DNA of 17,121 nt from Sulfurimonas sp. GTDB taxonomy: Bacteria; Campylobacterota; Campylobacteria; Campylobacterales; Sulfurimonadaceae. Positions 13,768-17,121 of the stretch are shown here, piece by piece. The notes under the pieces are model-generated. The model was not told the origin of the DNA and searched no databases. It was given only the letters and a program-made list of their open reading frames with translations. The stretch's first letter is position 1. Each line of letters begins with the position of its first letter. The position numbers and the translations under genes are program-made. Location of the stretch: NCBI RefSeq assembly GCF_023229105.1, contig NZ_JALNZY010000044.1:1-17121 (forward strand), read 5' to 3'.

Positions 13768-14394
13768 ATGGCAAGATATAGAGGTCCAGTAGAAAAAATC
13801 GAAAGAAGATTTGGAGTTAGCCTTAACCTAAAAGGAGAGCGTCGTTTAGCAGGTAAATCTGCATTAGAGAAGCGTCCGTATGCTCCGGGTCAACATGGTC
13901 AGCGTCGTAAGAAAGTATCCGAATATGGTTTACAATTAAATGAGAAGCAAAAAGCAAAATTCATGTATGGTGTATCTGAGAAGCAGTTCCGCGCACTATT
14001 CGTTGAAGCTAAAAGAAGAGAGGGTAATACAGGTACAAACCTTGTTACTTTAATTGAGCAAAGATTAGATAACGTAGTTTATCGTATGGGTTTTGCAACA
14101 ACTCGTCGTTTTGCACGCCAATTAGTTACTCATGGTCATCTTTTAGTAGACGGTGCGAAATTAGATATTCCTTCTTACCGTGTTAAGCCTGGTCAAAAAA
14201 TAGAGATTCGCGAAAGCAGCAAGAACAATGCTCAGATTAATCGTGCTATAGAGCTTACAAACCAAACTGGTTTAGCTCCATGGGTTGATATTGATGCTGA
14301 TAAAAAATTCGGTATCTTTACTCGTTTACCAGAGCGTGAAGAAGTTGTTATCCCTGTAGAAGAGCGTTTAATCGTTGAGCTTTACTCGAAATAA
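13768..14394 (+). CDS. rpsD: 30S ribosomal protein S4 (uS4)
   Basis: A 208-residue primary 16S rRNA-binding protein that starts assembly of the 30S body. It begins MARYRGPVEKIERRFG and lacks the N-terminal zinc cysteines found in some S4 proteins, so it is the zinc-free type. RPYAPGQHGQRRKK (about 36-49) is the family marker, and the S4 RNA-binding domain covers about residues 98-160 (RLDNVVYRMGFATTRRFARQ, HGHLLVDG). AAGGAG lies seven bases before the ATG. In E. coli S4 represses its own operon by binding the leader; whether it does so here is unknown, though the structured leader before rpmJ is a place to look. A 28-base gap precedes rpoA. Confidence 0.98.
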   Translation: MARYRGPVEKIERRFGVSLNLKGERRLAGKSALEKRPYAPGQHGQRRKKVSEYGLQLNEKQKAKFMYGVSEKQFRALFVEAKRREGNTGTNLVTLIEQRLDNVVYRMGFATTRRFARQLVTHGHLLVDGAKLDIPSYRVKPGQKIEIRESSKNNAQINRAIELTNQTGLAPWVDIDADKKFGIFTRLPEREEVVIPVEERLIVELYSK

Positions 14395-14422
14395 TAGTTA
14401 AAATATAAAAGGCGTAAGAGAC

Positions 14423-15415
14423 ATGAAAAAGATTAAAACTACTCCACTTGCTCCTCAAGAGTTTGAGGTAGAGCAGATTAGTGAGAATGAAGCTAATATA
14501 ATGGCATATCCTTTTGAAACTGGATATGCTATCTCTTTAGCTCATCCACTTCGCCGTTTTTTGTTAAGTAGCTCGGTCGGTTATGCGCCAATAGCTATTA
14601 AAATTGAAGGCGCTAAGCATGAGTTTGACTCAGTGCGTGGTATGCTTGAAGATATTTCAGATTTTATTTTAAATCTAAAAGAGATTCGATTTAAATTGCT
14701 TGAGGGCGCTACAGAAGCAGAAGTTAATTACAGCTTTACGGGTCCTTGTACTATTAAAGGCGGCGACCTTACAAATAGCGAAGTGGAAGTGGTAACATCG
14801 GATACTCATTTGGCTACGTTAAATGAGGACTCTGTGCTTAACTTTAAAATTAGAATCGCGCAAGGTATCGGTTATGTTGCTAGTGAGGATACTCATAATG
14901 GTCTTGAAGAGGGATATATAGCATTAGATGCTTATTTTACTCCTGTTCGAAGTGCAACATATAAAATCGAAAACGTACTAGTAGAGGACAATCCTAACTT
15001 TGAGAGAGTAATTATAAATATAAGAACTGATGGACAAATTTCTCCATTGGATGCATTTAGAAACTCTCTTGAAGTTATGTATGCTCAATTAGCTGTGTTT
15101 AACAGTGAAATAAGTGTTAAGTCTCCAATTACAATCGAGAGATCTGAAGAGAGTCCCGACCTTAAAAAACTAGCTATGCATATCGATAATTTAGGTTTGA
15201 GTGCTAGAAGTTTTAACTGTCTTGACCGTTCGAGTATAAAACTTATAGGTGAAATAGCATTAATGAGCACAAATGATCTCAAAAACGTTAAAAATCTAGG
15301 TAAAAAGTCATATGACGAGATTGTTGAAAAACTTCAAGAGTTTGGATATGAAGTTGGCGGCGATCTTGCAGATGAGATTATTAGTGGACTAAAAAAGAAA
15401 ATAGAAGCTTTATAA
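14423..15415 (+). CDS. rpoA: RNA polymerase alpha subunit
   Basis: The 330-residue alpha subunit dimerises to begin assembly of RNA polymerase and contacts DNA and activators. The N-terminal domain (about 10-230) shows the dimer and beta-contact region, with ISLAHPLRRFLLSS near residues 37-50 and GMLEDISDFILNLKEIRF near 73-90. After a linker, the C-terminal domain (about 255-325) has LGLSARSFNCL, which keeps the Arg (E. coli R265) and Asn used to touch UP elements, and NLGKKSYDEIVEKL, the helix-hairpin-helix part. UP-element and activator contact is therefore likely retained. The start ATG has only AAAGG about ten bases ahead, a weaker site than its ribosomal neighbours. Gaps of 28 and 23 bases flank it. 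Confidence 0.98.
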   Translation: MKKIKTTPLAPQEFEVEQISENEANIMAYPFETGYAISLAHPLRRFLLSSSVGYAPIAIKIEGAKHEFDSVRGMLEDISDFILNLKEIRFKLLEGATEAEVNYSFTGPCTIKGGDLTNSEVEVVTSDTHLATLNEDSVLNFKIRIAQGIGYVASEDTHNGLEEGYIALDAYFTPVRSATYKIENVLVEDNPNFERVIINIRTDGQISPLDAFRNSLEVMYAQLAVFNSEISVKSPITIERSEESPDLKKLAMHIDNLGLSARSFNCLDRSSIKLIGEIALMSTNDLKNVKNLGKKSYDEIVEKLQEFGYEVGGDLADEIISGLKKKIEAL

Positions 15416-15438
15416 GCTTGTAAAAAGAGGAATTATAG

Positions 15439-15789
15439 ATGAGACATCGTCATGGATACCGTAAACTAGGTCGTACAAGTGCACACCGTGCTGCTTTACT
15501 TAAAAACCTTAGTATTTCGTTAATTGAACATGGTAAAATTGAGACTACTGTCATGAAAGCAAAGGAACTACGTTCTTATGTTGAAAAGCTTATTACAATC
15601 GCTGGTAGTGGTGATAGTAATGCTCACAAGGCAGTATTTGCGGCGCTTCAAAGTAAAGAAGCAACTAAAACTTTAGTAAATGAGATAGCACCTAAGTATG
15701 TTGATCGCCCGGGTGGTTATACTAGAATTATTAGAACTCGTATTCGTCGTGGTGATGCTACTACTATGGCATTTATCGAGCTTGTATAA
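15439..15789 (+). CDS. rplQ: 50S ribosomal protein L17 (bL17)
   Basis: A 116-residue protein of the large subunit near the peptide exit. It starts MRHRHGYRKLGRTSAHRAALLKN, the family signature, and holds the conserved ETTVMKAKELRSYVEKLI helix region (about 35-52) and the C-terminal block PGGYTRIIRTRIRRGDATTMAFIEL. AGAGGAA lies six to seven bases before the ATG. It is the last gene of the ribosomal operon, as in most bacteria; inverted repeats follow from 15814. It is complete, with nothing unusual. Confidence 0.98.
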   Translation: MRHRHGYRKLGRTSAHRAALLKNLSISLIEHGKIETTVMKAKELRSYVEKLITIAGSGDSNAHKAVFAALQSKEATKTLVNEIAPKYVDRPGGYTRIIRTRIRRGDATTMAFIELV

Positions 15790-15813
15790 TTAGCACACAA
15801 GAGGAGCAAGACT

Positions 15814-15848
15814 AAAGAACTGTTTTTGTTACACAAAAATGTTTCTTT
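15814..15848 (+). terminator. Long AT-rich stem-loop after rplQ, possible terminator
   Basis: Arms 15814-15828 and 15834-15848 pair in 14 of 15 positions (two of them G-T, one C-T mismatch) around a five-base loop TTACA. CTCCTTTTTC follows about six bases later, so a run of T is present but not directly at the stem. This is the best candidate for ending the rpmJ-rplQ transcript, although not a textbook form. Confidence 0.45.
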
Positions 15849-15863
15849 ATAAACTCCTTTTTC

Positions 15864-15886
15864 GATGCTGAGTTAAACTCAGCATC
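15864..15886. repeat. Perfect 11-bp inverted repeat downstream of rplQ
   Basis: GATGCTGAGTT (15864-15874) and AACTCAGCATC (15876-15886) are exact complements around a single A. In RNA this would be a stable hairpin on either strand. No T-run follows on the plus strand, and on the minus strand the bases after it are A-rich, so it is not a standard intrinsic terminator. A dyad for a DNA-binding protein, an mRNA 3'-end barrier or a terminator that needs a partner factor are the options. Confidence 0.55.
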
Positions 15887-15921
15887 AAGCCCACGCACAA
15901 AAAAGCCATGCTTTTAAAACT

Positions 15922-15940
15922 TTTCATTTACTTAATGAAA
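15922..15940. repeat. 7-bp inverted repeat upstream of the aldo/keto reductase
   Basis: TTTCATT (15922-15928) and AATGAAA (15934-15940) are exact complements with a five-base centre, about 40 bases before the reductase ATG. It contains TTCAT-N7-ATGAA, the same geometry as the central pair in the divergent array at 9457-9473. This may be an operator for the reductase gene, or chance in AT-rich DNA. Confidence 0.35.
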
Positions 15941-15980
15941 CTTCCCAATTCCAAAATACTTTAACAAAAAGTGAGACATT

Positions 15981-17121
15981 ATGAGTAATTTCGCATTTGG
16001 AACTTATAGAATTAGTGATATAAATCCCCAGCATATTGAAGCTTTAAAAGAAGCGATAGAATCCGGTATAACCATGATAGATACATCTTCAAACTATATG
16101 GATGGCGGAGCTGAAAGAGCCATAGCTCTAGCTTTTAGAGCGTTTAGTGAAGATAAAAAAGATGAAGTTGAGATAGTAAGCAAATTTGGATATCTTCAAG
16201 GAACAAACTTACTCAAGTATAAAGAAGATGCTTCAATAATTCAAAATGAAGAAGAAGTAGTAAAATATAGCGATGATTGCTACCACTCTATAGCAAAATC
16301 TTTTATGCATGAGCAGTTAAGTGCTTCTTTAAAAAGACTGGAGATGCAGAGGCTTGAGTGCTATCTCATTCATAATCCAGAGTATTATCTTTTAGATGCA
16401 ATCAACAGAGGCATTTCAAAAGATGAGCGGCTTGATGAGATGTACAGAAGACTACAAGAGGCTTTTGTAGGACTTGAAGAGGAAGTTAAAAACGGTAGAA
16501 TCGGTTCTTACGGGATAAGCTCAAATAGTTTCTCCCTGTCGCACTCCAGTGAGGAGTTTTTGCCTTATGAAGATTTGCTAACGCTTGCTTATAATGCTGC
16601 CATGATAGCAGGAAATAAAAATCACAGTTTTACAACTATAGAGCTTCCCATCAATATTTTGGAAAAAGATGGACTCAAATGCGCTTCATGGGCAAAAGAT
16701 AACGAGCTAAGAGTGTTGGCAAACAGACCGCTTAATGCCAAATATAATGATATGATGTACCGTTTGGCAGATTATGATGAGAGCAGGGATTACTATAACT
16801 ACTTTAATGAGCTGATGGAAGTCTGCGATAACGAAGCCTTAAGACCTCTTTATAATCTTTTGCAACAGCTAGATGCGAGTAGGCATAAATTTGGATGGAT
16901 TGGTGACTATGATGTTTTTTTATATACTCAAATAATACCTCATATGAGAAAAACTCTGCAAAAAGTAGATGAACAGAGTAGCCAGACAATGCTTAACTTT
17001 ATTGATCTTTTTCTTACAGAGTATAGAAAAATGGTAGCACATGAGTGTTCAAAAAGAACTAGAGTGGAGTTAAAAGAGTTTTTTAAAGAGTGTAACGCTT
17101 CCATGCAAGAGTGTGGGCTAC
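15981..17121 (+). CDS. Aldo/keto reductase family protein, 3' end outside window
   Basis: A frame from ATG 15981 stays open to the last base (380 codons), so the gene is cut off by the window. Early residues FGTYRIS and the catalytic set D34 and Y39 (in IDTSSNYMDGG), K68 (in IVSKFG) and H131 (in CYLIHNPEYY) match the Asp-Tyr-Lys-His tetrad of NADPH-dependent aldo/keto reductases, and GRIGSYGISSNS (about 172-183) fits the next strand. The D-to-K spacing of 34 is typical, but about 30 extra residues lie between K68 and H131. The protein is also longer than the usual 300-350, with a C-terminal helical, acidic region (from about 270) that I do not recognise. The ribosome site is weak (GTGAG). It is separated from rplQ by about 190 bases and is likely its own unit. 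Substrate is unknown. Confidence 0.8.
   Translation, partial: MSNFAFGTYRISDINPQHIEALKEAIESGITMIDTSSNYMDGGAERAIALAFRAFSEDKKDEVEIVSKFGYLQGTNLLKYKEDASIIQNEEEVVKYSDDCYHSIAKSFMHEQLSASLKRLEMQRLECYLIHNPEYYLLDAINRGISKDERLDEMYRRLQEAFVGLEEEVKNGRIGSYGISSNSFSLSHSSEEFLPYEDLLTLAYNAAMIAGNKNHSFTTIELPINILEKDGLKCASWAKDNELRVLANRPLNAKYNDMMYRLADYDESRDYYNYFNELMEVCDNEALRPLYNLLQQLDASRHKFGWIGDYDVFLYTQIIPHMRKTLQKVDEQSSQTMLNFIDLFLTEYRKMVAHECSKRTRVELKEFFKECNASMQECGL

Noticed and set aside
1..17121. Insertion sequences, integrase or phage genes
   Set aside because: No transposase, integrase or phage structural reading frame and no terminal inverted repeats with target duplications were seen.

Overview
The window is a low-GC chromosomal segment, most likely from a sulfur-oxidising member of the Campylobacterota (Sulfurimonas-like). 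Reasons: the gene order rpmJ-rpsM-rpsK-rpsD-rpoA-rplQ, the zinc-free type of S4, the 330-residue RpoA, AT-rich promoters with good -10 but poor -35 boxes, and heavy use of overlapping gene ends. The species is an inference; no search was possible.

Left part (1-3028, + strand): the C-terminal half of an RND efflux pump that runs in from outside the window, an 18-codon Cys/His-rich mini-ORF, then arsB (arsenite efflux). arsB has its own sigma70-like promoter, whose -35 box lies inside an ArsR-like inverted repeat.

Middle part (3033-12126): two divergent gene groups that look like one envelope-lipid module. Leftward from 9366 run an LtaS/MdoB-type phosphoglycerol transferase, dgkA, an OmpR-family response regulator, its histidine kinase, a radical SAM protein of the spore-photoproduct-lyase/COG1533 type, and a membrane-anchored Bax-like glucosaminidase. 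Neighbouring genes overlap or lie about 10 bases apart, so this is probably one operon. Rightward from 9549 run a second, paralogous LtaS-like transferase and an overlapping PAP2 phosphatase. Phosphoglycerol transfer from phosphatidylglycerol leaves diacylglycerol, which DgkA would recycle to phosphatidic acid. The 182-base divergent promoter region holds six ATGAA/TTCAT half-sites spaced 11, 11, 12, 11 and 11 bases and mirror-symmetric about base 9465. The outermost ones lie where the -35 regions of the two opposing promoters would be. This is the most striking non-coding signal in the window and a good candidate for the operator of the encoded regulator.

Right part (12200-15789): a small zinc-ribbon protein of unknown role, a 329-base non-coding stretch with a strong -10 box and a leader containing several hairpins, and then the alpha-type ribosomal operon rpmJ-rpsM-rpsK-rpsD-rpoA-rplQ. 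infA is not directly upstream of rpmJ. A gap of about 190 bases after rplQ has three inverted repeats. The window ends inside an aldo/keto reductase gene (from 15981) that is still open at the last base.
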